Source: Tyto alba
Taxonomy: Eukaryota; Chordata; Aves; Strigiformes; Tytonidae
Direction of reading: 5' to 3'
NCBI RefSeq assembly: GCF_018691265.1
Contig: NW_024881330.1
Coordinates: 18,744,886 to 18,808,885, forward strand
DNA: 64,000 bases
This document shows positions 48,832 to 61,200 of the stretch, in pieces. The translations under genes were made by a program, and so were the position numbers. The notes beneath the pieces were generated by a model. The model was not told the origin of the DNA. It did no database searches and saw only the letters and a program-made list of their open reading frames with translations. Every line of letters starts with the position of its first letter. The stretch's first letter is position 1.

Positions 48832-51800
48832 CAAATTTGTACAGATATTTAACTATTAGTAAATTCAGTGCATATATACATCTTTAGAGGAATCAACTGC
48901 ATTAAGCTGCATAATGTTGTAGATAGCTTGGGATATATAACTTACTGATTTTCACTATATGTAGCCAGTTACGTGTGTGTGCAGTGACTGCAAAGTGGTA
49001 AAAATTACTACTTTTCTGATTTAATGAGGTTTTACAATCTCTTTGCTCTGATGTAAATAAATAAAGGAGATCACAATGAAAAGTAGGACATTTGATGTGG
49101 AACTTAACATACAGTTCATTTAGCAATGGAAGAGGGTGACACAGGCAAAACTGAGATGTGGAAAATGGGCGGAAGTCATATCCCAGTATAGAAAGAAGTT
49201 ATACCGCAACAGCTATCATGAAAATCTCCTAGAAATATTTCTGAATGGCTGCATTTTTTGATCCATCACTTTGTAGTATTTTGCTCTTAAAAAGTCACAT
49301 TTTATTACTCTCTAAATTACTTACTCATTTAGTTTGTGTGGAGTGCCTATAGGACTCACCTGTGGCCTTAATAACAACAGATGTTAAGACAGAAAAATGA
49401 ATATACACAGCGTGTGTCAATGGGATTCCTAAAGCTTTTTGGGAGGGTGCTGTTTGGGAGGGTGTCCACCCAAAACTCATCATGTTAAAGAAGATGATGA
49501 CCATCAATCAGATTAAACAGTATCCCAGGAATCACAAAGAGACATTTGAAAGAAAAAATTCAGCTTGAAAAGAGATATAAAAGAAGCATGAGTGTTTTTT
49601 AACAGTGAGGAGACACCCTGGAGTGGAAGCAAGCAGCATTTGCTGTTCGCCATTGGTATCAAAAGCTGTCAGTTGGTCTGAAGTGCCTGTCTCCCAGTTG
49701 TGGAGTATCAAGATGGCATGCAGCACACAGACATTCACACTTGGGGTGTGTAAACCTGAACTTGTGGGGTGCTTTCTCACTAGTGTGGGGATCAGTGAGA
49801 TGTTGGGAGTGGCACAGGTTTGCCCAAAACTAGAACACTAACAGAAGGGGTGTGCAAGTAAGGGAGTACACTCAGGAGACTGGGTGAGCTTGTAACACTG
49901 TCTGTATATGTGTGTGTGACAAAAACATTTCAGGAATAACAATACAAGGCTGTTGAGAAACTTGCAGGTAAATATTAACATTTCAGAAGAGCCTAGTAAG
50001 TGACTTTTCTGTTGAATTGCAGATATTGATCTTGAATCTATAGTTTGCTGATTGTTGATTAATTATGTGTCATTAGTAAATCAATAAGCCACTTAGACTT
50101 GATTTAGTTTAAACTATCTGAACTAAGCAATACTGAGAAAACAATAGACTCTGCCAAGTCCAGATAACTTAGACTAGCCAAACAGACCACATCAGACTTC
50201 CAGACTGTTACACACTCACCACCTTGTTATTAGTAAAAAGGGAAATGTAATGTACATGTGAAGAAAATAATCTACTGTTAGTTCAACTACTGCTTTCGTA
50301 TCCTAATAAAGATATAACTAACATTTGTAGTTCAGTTATACTAGTAATGCTCATTGTTTATATTAATGCAAAAATGTCTCAGTAATACCCTTAAAACTAT
50401 TATACAGAAAAACTTCAGAATATCTATCTTTTTTCTATGGTGTTATATTTATCCTTCCAATGTCCCCCTGTGCCCTCAGGTCAACGGCACCAGTCTATCC
50501 CAAGAACAGAACTGGTGATAGTTGTGATGTATCATAAACATCCTGAGGTCTTCCCAAAGAGAAGTACAATGATTGTGGTGGTGCAGATTCCTTTCTGTTC
50601 ACACTCGGATATTTCTGATCTTATTTCTATGTGTTTTCTTACCTTAGTCTGCTTCCTTCACACTGGATTCTGTCCCCTGCCTAGAAGGTGTTCTATAGCC
50701 TTCCCTAGCTCCAGGGGACATGTCTTTCAGTGACTTCTTCAACCTTCCCATTCATGGCCATTACAGGCATTCAGCTCAGATCGGACAATGGTCCTGTGAC
50801 CACCAGGTCATTATTGGTGCAAGCTGGCATCAGCTCTGACACGGGCAACCCCAGGAAAATGCTGATCCCTGCCCTGGCACCCCAATTCAATGCTGCAGCT
50901 TTTTAGTGATAATGGCAGATATCATATTAGTGGAACCACCACAGAAAGGAGGAAACCGATCAGCTCCTCCATTGCTTTAAGTTTTTCTTTAATAAAATGG
51001 TGTGATTTAGTGAAATGGTGTGAATATGATGGTCTTTATTTAATTATGTTGTGCTATTCTGCTAGAAGTTGCAGAAAAAATATTCTTTATTCTAAATTAA
51101 CTTTGATATTTAAAATGCATAAAGCTTCTCAGCAAAATGGAAACCAATCCCTTTAGAAGCTGCGTTTCAAACAAGGCACCGGGTCATGAGAATAAGTAGC
51201 AGTGTAAGAGTTAAAATATCGTCAATCACTTCTTTGGTGCCCTAATTCCAATATATATTTTCTTTAATATGTCTTCCTATGAAAATTCGAAGTAAGAAAT
51301 TTCACCCTAAAATGGAAAATATTTTCATAATATTACATTGCATACATTATAACAGAAAATTACAATTTCAGTAGACCAGCATTTTGTGATGGAAAACAAC
51401 AGTTTCATGAAAAATACTTTGCAAGTTCTAGTAAAACTTTTCATGTATTTATAGAGAAAATTTATGAAGGCACATGCTAATAGAACAAGTGACAAACTTA
51501 GATTTTAGTCTGTGTTAAAATAAGATTGTCATTTTTCTACTCTTTGTTGTTCAAATCTGTCATCTTACTTACCACTCCTTCCATTTGTTCAATAGTTGAT
51601 CACTTACACCCAAAATGGGTAAAAAATATCCAGAGCAAGTGATTATAAAAGAATACCAGATTTAAGCAAGCAGATAATGTTTAAAAGGAATAGCTATCAC
51701 TTTATTCTAAGTTCAAAGAAACATTTTTAATATTTGTGACCATGACTGAAGCCCAAACTATCATTAAGATTTGAAATTTCAACATGAAATTTATATCTTA

Positions 51801-52704
51801 TATAGGATAAATTCTGTAGTTCTACATTAGCTTTTTTGAAAAAAAAAAAAAAGGATCTGTTAATTGTTGTTTTCACAAGGTTGCTGTCAAAATGCCATAA
51901 AATTCAAACATGGGCTTAACAGCAACAAGAGCATGTGGAAAGTATACTGCTGATACTAACATGTTTGATTCTCAAACCTACGGTTAGTATTTATATTCCT
52001 TTTGCAGTAACACATAGCACAGACAAGACAGACTGTATTTCTTTATTGTCTCTCCATGGTGCCTGACAAACTCAGTGCAGAGAGATATCGAGTCCTACCC
52101 TATCCATGTACACAACTGAAAGTAGTTTTCCTGTGTTGAGTGCACATAAAATAATGGAACTCACTATCTTAAGCAGCATTTCTTTGGCTTGAGCTACTTA
52201 CCCTGCACAGCCCAATATGCTGAGGGACATAGAGTCCACTTAGGAGTAACTCAGGATACTTCTGAAAACTTTACCAGTTATTAAATGAGCATGAGGTCTA
52301 TCTAAATTTTAGCTTTCACTCAAGTTTGTTTCGTTTTGTTTAGTTTTGTTTTTTAAAAAAGGCTTCCTGCTAAAACCTTCTGGAAAAGAATGTTTATTGG
52401 AAGGCTAATCAGTGTGTCTGATGTGAATCCTGAACCATCCTAACAAAACTCAGGCTGAAAATCCTCCTTGTCAAAATCAAGGTGTTTTCATGTTTCACAA
52501 ATCAGATCTTTCCTCCAGAAAAAAAAAAAACAAAAGACTCTTGCGAAAAAGTTCTTAACCATCCTGAATATAATTCTGCATAAAAATGTTACACTATTGC
52601 TGACAACTGTAGAATACAGCTATCTCCATGCACAGTAATAACAGCTGGGACATTCTTGATGTAAACAAAAGTGTTGAGATCTAGGAAGTATTTTGGAAAA
52701 CTGA

Positions 52705-52738
52705 TTCAAGTTAAGAGAAGATACTCTCTTAACTTGAA
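52705..52738. repeat. 14-bp perfect inverted repeat
   Basis: Arms TTCAAGTTAAGAGA (52705-52718) and TCTCTTAACTTGAA (52725-52738) flank the 6-base loop AGATAC. It is the longest perfect hairpin I noticed in the window. Too short for a typical pre-miRNA and with no mobile-element context. Confidence 0.9.
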
Positions 52739-53590
52739 ATATAGAAACACCTATCTTGTGGCTTAAAATAACAGTAAAACTAATTCTTCAGAAAAGAATA
52801 TGCATTGAATAGCTACCTATATTGTTTTCACATAATGAAAGAAACTTCACTTGCTTAAAATCACAGTGCATAAAGTCTTCAGTAATTACACTTTCTGGTC
52901 AATTTAATTATTTGTTAATATATATTTTAAAACTTATAGATACTTGGGTGTGTTGGCTGTATGAATCCCACTGAGGAGGAAATGTATGATTAAAAAATAT
53001 ATAAGAATTCTTTACATAGTGTCTCTTCAAACTCAATCTGCCATCTAAAGAAACCATCCAGGTAAAAAGAAACACTGATCATTAATATCACCTAGCTCGC
53101 TCAGAAAGAAAACTTAATGGCTCTGATTTTCAATGGACACCATTTTTCAAATGCATTCATCTGGAAAAGTCCTCATATTCATGCTAATACAATTCTGTTA
53201 TTCCCTTCTGTTATTCAACATACTATAAGGAAGGAGTATGACAGAATTCTCCATTGATATTGTAAGAAAAATAAATGTGAGACAGTATCCAAAATTAAAA
53301 TTAATTATGTGTTTTAAGCTTATAAAAGTTAAATTAGCCTCTTAACAGTAATGGTAATTGCATGTTTTCTACTGAACATGAGTTTATCACCTTTTCCACG
53401 AGGTATAATGTATTCAAACACAAAGTCTGTTTATTTCAATGGTTCTTGGAAGGAAAATGTGATCAAAAATTCCATTTAAAAAAAAAACAAACACTGTAGG
53501 TTCAAAGATAATTACTCATACAGCTGACAGATCATTTCTTCAAGGGAATTGCCTAGCTGAAACTGCAATAGAGTAATATTTCAGACATTG

Positions 53591-53616
53591 CAAACCTATT
53601 TGAGTAGATAGGTTTG
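53591..53616. repeat. 9-bp perfect inverted repeat
   Basis: CAAACCTAT and ATAGGTTTG flank the 8-base loop TTGAGTAG. Possibly chance. Confidence 0.7.
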
Positions 53617-55659
53617 TTCTATCTTGTAGTCAGAACAAAATATTTGACCCATGTCCAGCTTGTATTTCTCCTTCTCTTTCTGTGATAAAATCAGAGGAAG
53701 AGAAGCACCTAACAGAGTTTTGGGTACAAGACAGTTACATTTCAAATTGATAGCTATGTATATAACAAAGATATGAAAAAGTCGTTAAGAAACTGACACA
53801 ATATCTTTCTCTTTTTTCATCTCTCCTTTTCACAACAGATAGCTCAAATGTGTGCTAAATGATATATAAACCTACAATCACATCAGGTACTATCTGCCTT
53901 AACTTAAAATAGTTATATTACATATAGATCCTTATAGTAGTTAGCACTTGAAATGCAATGTTAAAATAATGTGCATTTAGAGGTACGCTGGATGACCAAT
54001 TTTAGACTAATATTTTTGTCAAGAATTTTTAATTATTCCTTTTTAAATGCTGATTAATCAGTATCAAACAGTAGAACAATTGGTTGTGTTCAAGGTCTTA
54101 CTACTTATTTTCATGGCCCACTGAACCTGGGTTCAGAACATGAGAAGAGTATCTCAAGATCACTATTTAATAGCATATTTGATACTGTGTAGAATTATTT
54201 GATAATATAAGACTCCATTTCATAATGCCTCTTTATATCCATCACATAACTTCAGAGTAAAACTTGTTTATGTAGAGGAAAGAAAAGAAAAAGGGTGTAT
54301 TTGGGACAGTCTGAGAATATTAAAAAAAAAGGGTTCTTGAAGGATTTAAAAACCAAGAGATGTCCCATTACCTTGTACTTCAATAATGGTGAATAAATGG
54401 CAATATGAGAGAAGTATTCATTTAAGATGTTTTCTACACAGCATAATGCTGAAGGACTTCTGAAAGGAGATCTGTCACACTAGGGGAAGGTCCAATATGA
54501 CATGGAAATTAATTACATTTGGCCAGTGGGCAAGCAGGAAGGTGTACAGGAAGCACCACAACACCACCACTCCTACAACCTCCACTGTTTCAAGAAGCAC
54601 TGGGTTTTCCTGATGGGGTTGGAGAAAAGGAGAATGAGGTGCAGGGGAGATCATCCTAATCCCTCTCACATTCATACATAGTGTAAATGAGGATGGAGAA
54701 TTTACTTACCTAACTGTAGATCATGTGCCTCATGTTGTTTAACCTCAGAAAGACCAAGTGCACTTTCTTCAACCATCTTATAAGCATATCTCTATATGTA
54801 TTCTCCCAAATAGTTTACCATAATAAAACACTATACTACTCACACACCTGCTTCATTTCTGAGAATCAGAGGAATTACTAATTGCACATGCCAGATTTAA
54901 TGCTTGACACTTGCAGTGCTGGAAATAAGGAAAAGGAATCATGCATTGATGTGGCTATTACTTGGTTATACAGTAAAGATAAATCAGAGTCCATCTGCTC
55001 TAAGCTGTATCTGTGAGGTGTAAAGGAGGTGTAAAGATGCTTTAGGCTGTTCTAGCGTTGCTTTAGCACTGAAATACACAAGTTGACAAAACAAGTGCAG
55101 GGTCGTTCATGTCCAGCTCAGTGTGTCCTAATAGCAGATGGGAAAGCCATTTGTAAAATCAGATTTAGATTGTTGGTTGCCTCCACAATGTCCAGTTCCT
55201 CTGATCATAAAGCTTTAATCTTAAAATTTATAAATTGGAATATCCAAGCACTCAGCTTCCAGTTGCATAAGAAGAAACAAAATACTCATAAGGTTCAAGT
55301 ACTCTTATTACTATCACCATCACAATAAAACCCAAAGAATGGCTGAAGTTAAATGGCTTTAAACATGTTTTCTCTGTATGATTTTTCTGTCATACCACTG
55401 ATCATGAAGAAATATCACTGTAAACAGAGCTTTCAAAGTCTAAGTACCTAAGGGAAAATGCTGATTAATACTGCTGTTTAAACTGAGGTTAATTAGTTGT
55501 GATAAAGATTAATTGGTGTCTCCCCTTCTCTCTCTTTGACAATAACTTTTGTGATGAGACCATGACACCTATTAATCCATATCAAAGACTTATAAATGTA
55601 GAAATAGCGAAGGGGGGAAGACAGATGAGGATTTCAAGAATATAATTCTCATAAAAAAT

Positions 55660-56551
55660 TAATCAAATTAGCAATTTTGTTGACACCACTAAGCTGTTTG
55701 GTGCTATCAATGTGCTGGAAGGAAGGGATGCCTCCCAGAGGAACCTTAACGGGCTTGAGAGGTGGGCCCATGTAAACCTCATGAAGTTCAACGAGGCCGA
55801 GTGCAAGGTCCTGCACATGGGTCAGGGCAATCCCAAGCACAAATACAGGCTGGGCAGAGAATGGCTGGAGAACAGCCCTGCAGAGAAGGACTTGGGGGTG
55901 TTGACTGATGAGAAGCTCAACATGACATGGCAATGTGTGTCTGCAGCCCAAAAAGTGAACCATATCTTGGACCGCATCAGAAGAAGCATGGTTGAGGAAG
56001 CTGATTCTCCCCTGCTACTCCACTCTCATGAGACCCCACAGTGTCTAACTCTGGGGTTCCCAGCATAAGAAGGAAATATATATGTTGGAGTAAGTCCAGA
56101 GCGGGGCCACAAAGATAATCAGGAGGCTGGAGCTCCTCTCTTATGAGGAAAGGGTAAGGCAGTTGGTGTTGTTTAACCTGGAGAAGAGAAGGCTCTGGCA
56201 AGACCTTATAGCAGCCTTCTGGTACTTCAACAGGGCCTACAGGAAAGCTGGACAGGGACTCTTTACAGGAGCATGTAGTGATAAGACAAGGGGTAATGGT
56301 TTTAACTTTAAAAGAGGGTAGATTTAGATTAGATGTAAGGAAGAAATTTTTCATTATGAGGGTGGTGAGGCACTGGAATAGGTCGTCCAGAGAGGTGGTG
56401 GATGCCCCATCTCTACAAGTGTTCAAGGCCACGTTGGATGGAGCTTTGAGCAACCTGGTTTAGTGGAAGGTGTCTCTGCCCATGGCATGGGGGTTGGAAC
56501 TAGATGATCTTTAAGGTCCTTTCCAACACAAACCATTCTATGATTCTATGA
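55660..56551 (+). mobile_element. CR1 LINE 3' segment with tail
   Basis: A 5'-truncated CR1 that begins just at the second catalytic box of the reverse transcriptase. That box reads F-V-D-T in place of aromatic-A-D-D. An open frame of 118 codons (55712-56068) covers the following conserved C-terminal region, with LERWAHVNLMKFNEAECKVL and SPAEKDLGVLTDEKLNMTWQ. A deletion or shift near 55985-56080 breaks the frame. The 3' UTR follows and ends with CATTCTATGATTCTATG at about 56535-56551. It is the best-preserved CR1 C-terminus in the window and probably the youngest CR1 here, but it cannot be active because the 5' part is absent. Confidence 0.95.
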
Positions 56552-57939
56552 TAAAGGCAAATTTTACTTTAATCTACAATGGTCTATTGACTTATCTGAC
56601 ACTTTCAGAAAGAAGTGTGCATAGAAACATGACTAATGGCCATAATAGCATATATATTTGTCCAAGCTATGGTCCGGTCTTGCAAGGCACTGTTTAAAAG
56701 AGTCTTATTTCTATCAATAGTGATTCACTTTAAAAGAAGTTGCAGGTACTGGGCATCTAAGGAAACACTTATGAATTTAATTGGAGGTACTTGCCTAGTC
56801 TCAGATGATTGTGACAGTGTTGGTTTGCTTTTTTTTTTTTTTCCCCTCACTTAATGGAATAGCTCTTTTAAACCTATATATCCTGGCAGAGCTATTAATA
56901 ACATGGCTAATAAAAATGAAGAATTGCAACAGTAGTACTGTAACTACATAGTGCAAGTGTCTTGAAATAATGTGTTTGATGGCAGACAGACAGAATTGGC
57001 TAGAATAGATTATATAAAGGGGAAAGCATAAAATCAAAGCCAGAATAAAAAAAAAAAAATCCACACATAAAAATGCTCTCCACCATGCTTTAAATGGAGT
57101 TGTTCCCATACATATTCTTGAAACCTGACCACCTATGGTATATCTTATCATTAGAATATAATGATGCCTGGAAAAAGTAGTGCAACTCTATGCATTTGAA
57201 TGCTTAGACCAGGGAAAAATGGCATTTTTTCCTATGTGTATCAATTATAGCTATATATTTTTCATATCTATTTATAAAACATTTTGAAAATCTTCCCCAC
57301 TCAAAATCTGTGGTAAAAACAACCCCACAAAATAATAATAAAAAAAAAAACCCTCTTGGAAAAAAAAAAAATAAAATTAATGTCAAGTAGTTATTATTTT
57401 ACATCATTTTTATTTTAATCCATTATTTACTGTCATAAGTAATGGTCAAGAATTACTTGAATATGATTAACAGTATACTGTGTAGTTACGCAGTTTAAGT
57501 AATCTGTTATTTCACTCCTTGATGCTTGCTGATACTTAGAACTATTTGAATCTGCTTATTTGGGAAAGAAACAGTTTGACACTTCAGTCTTGAGAAGAAA
57601 GTGAACACCTTAACAATTCACAAATGTTTTTCTTAGTGAAAAATACATCATTCTATTTAGCGTGTGGTATACATTCACAAGTGCACCCATGTTAAATAGT
57701 ACTGGTGTTTCTTTAATGTCAAATAAACAACAATGAAAATGCTATATAAAAAAAGAACATTCAGACATGACATTTCAGTAATTTATATTTTTAAAAACAC
57801 ATTCCAAAATTATTTTTTTTTAACTCTTCTCTTAACTTAACTAAAGATATAATATCATTAGAATCCATGATTGTAATTTAAAGTTTCCAAGCAGCTCAGT
57901 AATGTGTTCGGAATCTTATTTTCACATCCTCTGTACAGA
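56552..57939. other. Unique AT-rich non-coding DNA
   Basis: No gene recognised. T run at 56829-56842 and A-rich patches at 57048-57059 and 57341-57372. Confidence 0.6.
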
Positions 57940-58270
57940 TGAGCAGTGGAATGCTTGTGCCCAGTGAGGATGGGTGGCTCACCAGGGACCACTGGGACTT
58001 CAGGGGCCTGGCAGCCAGGGCCTGTCCCATCACCCCAGCCAGGAGCAGCAGCCAGGGGCACCTGCACAGCCCCAGCCCCGGGCTTCAGGCATCTCAGCAG
58101 AGCCCACGGCCAAGTGGGGCAGAGATGTGGGGAGCTGGAGACTGGCCCTACTGCAGCATCACTGGGGCAGATCCTGATGGCTCTGGGAGACTGACATGGA
58201 GTCCCGGACTGGGCAGGGCCAGGCAGGGCAGGCAGTACCCTCAGGACCCTGACAGGGAGTTCACAAAGCC
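57940..58270. other. GC-rich island, unidentified
   Basis: About 330 bp, strongly enriched in G and C against an AT-rich background, with CCAGG, CAGGG, GCAGG and GGCAG words recurring. CpG is scarce. Open frames on both strands (up to 155 codons minus, 120 codons plus, overlapping each other) arise because GC-rich DNA has few stops. None shows a recognisable domain. The element does not align obviously with the island at 17190-17760. It may be a decayed minisatellite or a GC-rich repeat fragment. Confidence 0.5.
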
Positions 58271-61200
58271 ACCAGGCAGCAAATCGTTTTTGAAAAAATA
58301 GCCAACCAACTAAATAAAAAAACACCCCAAAGTTTATTGCAAGTTATTTTTATGAAATAGAACTTTCTACCTTTCTTGAAGATCAAGAACATGCACATTA
58401 AGACATAACATATTCTAGACAGATATCTGTCCAAAGATACCAAGAAAATCTGTATAAAAGTGGGACACAGATGTGCTGCCTGAGGCTGTGGGGCCCTTTC
58501 ATTTGTCAAAATGAGAACATTTTTATGTTCAGTGTGCTCACAATTTTTTCATAATCATCTGATGAACAAGAAGAAAATACCAGAAACCCTTAGAAATCTT
58601 CCTAATTTACATGCCCTACTTAAGCAGAAACATATAAAACAATATAATACGTATAAATTCCAAGTGTTATTTCTAATTGTTCTAAAGAGAAGAACGAGCA
58701 GTACTGCTCACTAGAGCCAACATCCCATATAGCAGAATGGGTTTAAAGTGTCTACAGTGGAGCTGACACATGTAGACTCTCAAGACATATGTAAGAGAAA
58801 TGTTTAAATATATTAGTTTTGTATAGATCCCTTTGATAAGTAGACTGCACTCCCCTGGTCTCTACTCTCTTAATGACATCAACAATTAGACCAAAAAGTT
58901 CATGCCATTACTGCAATCCAGAGACTATGATCTTTTCCCAACATCACATTACTATTATTAGCAATTACTATTAAAAGAAAAGACAGCTTTTTTGGGTGCT
59001 TTGCAAACCTACAAATTTCATTAATGGAGAAGTTTAAAGAAACATTTAACTGTTCATATCATGCTTATGTACCTCCTTGGAGAAAAGATTAATTACATTT
59101 TAATCATTTCACAATGAATACCACTTCTGGTTGCTCAAGAAGTGTTTTTGACTTCAAGTCCAATTACTGAACTTCCTGGTAAAAATACCTCATGATTAAA
59201 TCTTTTGTCATGCATGCCACTATATCAGAATATTTCCTTTATTATAGATCATAGGAATGCATTTAATGGCTTTCTTACTTGTTTGTTCATAGAGCAAGAC
59301 ATATTTAGTGTGTTCACAAATAATATTATTCTGCTATTGCATAGAAAACATGTATTTTTTAAGATATTTAAAGCAGAAGTAGCTCTTTAAGCCTAGTTAA
59401 AATAATTTAAACAGATGTAATTATATTCCCATGCACTTCTTTCAAATTGTAGTGGTTCTGCATGACAAAACATTAGTATTTGACTGTGTGTAGGATGACA
59501 TTTAAAATTAACTTTTTATTCTTTTAATCGGTTTCATTTTTCATTTGGTAAGATGAATTCCCATCACTTAATTACTTCAAGTTCACCAGCTACAAAAACA
59601 CTTGAATTTTTCAGAGTGTCCAAAAAAGTAATCCAGATAGGTACGCTATTTGGGAGCAAAAAAGAAAATTACTTTAGATGCCATTTTGGTGATTTTTTTC
59701 AATACCAAATGATTCAAAAATGAAAATATTTTTTCTTTAGAGCACTACAATGTAATTAAGTTCCCTAATTCAGTATATACAGAGTATTGTTTCAATCTAA
59801 TGGCATTCAGCTTTTATCTTTTAAATGATAACCTATTGTTCATAAACTGGAGAAGAGTCACATAAAACCACTCCTCATCTATTCTCAAATGCTTGATTTC
59901 AGAGTGGAAAACAAAGCAAATAGCCTACAGTCAGCCTTGTTTTCTGCAGCTATGCAGTTCCAATCATGTAAATTGTTTCCTAAAGTCCTCTACTCCAGCT
60001 ACCATTCACTAATTTTGAACACAATGTCTCTACACTTTTCCCCTTTTCAGCTGCTCCAATAAAAATCATGTTTATCTGAATTTGGTGCAGTACCAAAAAA
60101 GAGGATAAAAACCTGTAGCCAAGATCATGGGAAATAAGTGTTCTTTTCTCTACAAAAAGACACAGCATTTTCAATCATTTAAAAATAGTTAAATTAATTA
60201 TAAGGAATGTGAAGTTATTTTTAATAACTTCAAAGGCAAGACTTTTTTCTTCTTATAGTTTTCATGCCATATAGGAAATTTTAACTACCTGATAGGAACA
60301 TCGTTTACCTGACTGTGTAATTAATCACAGCTAAATTACAAGACAGAGTAATATCTTACAGCTCTACTTCCTGAATGGGAACTTGGACTACAGCCCAACT
60401 ACAGAAAAAGCATATTTTCCCTATATCCTGATGGCCTGGTGTCTTGATCATCCCTACTGAGGTGTGCGTTTGAGTACATCATGGTTCCTACTCTGAGCAT
60501 GCAGTTAATTTCCTTTGAAAATTAATCTGGATATGCATTCCAGGTGAGGAAGAATTCTGTCTACTCCTAATCTGCACTCATATGAAATCGCTAAGATAAA
60601 CAGGTCCAGTATATATTAAAATATTACTCTGTAACGTAGATGTTTCCTTCCTTCATCTTCTCTTGTTTTAAGCAACATGAAGAGTTTAATTATACTTCTC
60701 TTTTTTTTTTCTTTCTACCAGTGATAAATGAAAATTTAAACTGCATGATTTCATGGCTTTCAGACAAATGATACTAAATGGGGACAGGGAAGAACCTTTG
60801 GGAGGGAAATAATTTGTAGATGCATTTCCCTTGGATTAATCATTTATATATTCTATTGTACAGGCAACAGTTATACTTGGTTCTAAATTTTTATGGGAGA
60901 TGTGTAAAAAAATACTGCATCCCCAAAAACATTACATGTGTGGCATGCGGAGGTAGAGGGCTACTAGCAGTACCTTATTTCAGATGAAGCATGTGAACTT
61001 CCAGATGACACAATTATCTGATCTGTGTTTAGGACAAAATGTCAAGCTGTATAATGATATTATGCTTACTTATATAGGCACAAATGCTAAAATAAATTAT
61101 ATCCTATCAGTGATAGCATGTATATTTATCATAAATCATCCTGAAGTAATTGCTAGGTAGTATTTTACATCTCTTATTCTAAATGGTCTGGTTTATCTCA

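Larger units (their letters stand above)
46451..55659. other. Longest element-poor stretch of the window
   Basis: About 9.2 kb in which I recognise no CR1, LTR or gene. Small simple repeats are TA arrays at 47914-47936 and 48810-48831 and an A run at 51839-51853. A 14-bp inverted repeat lies at 52705-52738 and a 9-bp one at 53591-53616. A segment of higher GC at 49590-49860 and one at 50455-50890 could be old unassigned repeats; open frames there (under 100 codons) show no family. Confidence 0.55.

Noticed and set aside
50455..50890. Short frame with an S-D-N-G-P stretch recalling an integrase core motif
   Set aside because: Only four residues match, the other catalytic residues and the zinc-binding part are absent, and no LTR lies nearby.
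57858..58325. 155-codon minus and 120-codon plus frames
   Set aside because: They overlap on opposite strands in a GC-rich, stop-poor block and show low-complexity P/G/A/S-rich composition without a domain.
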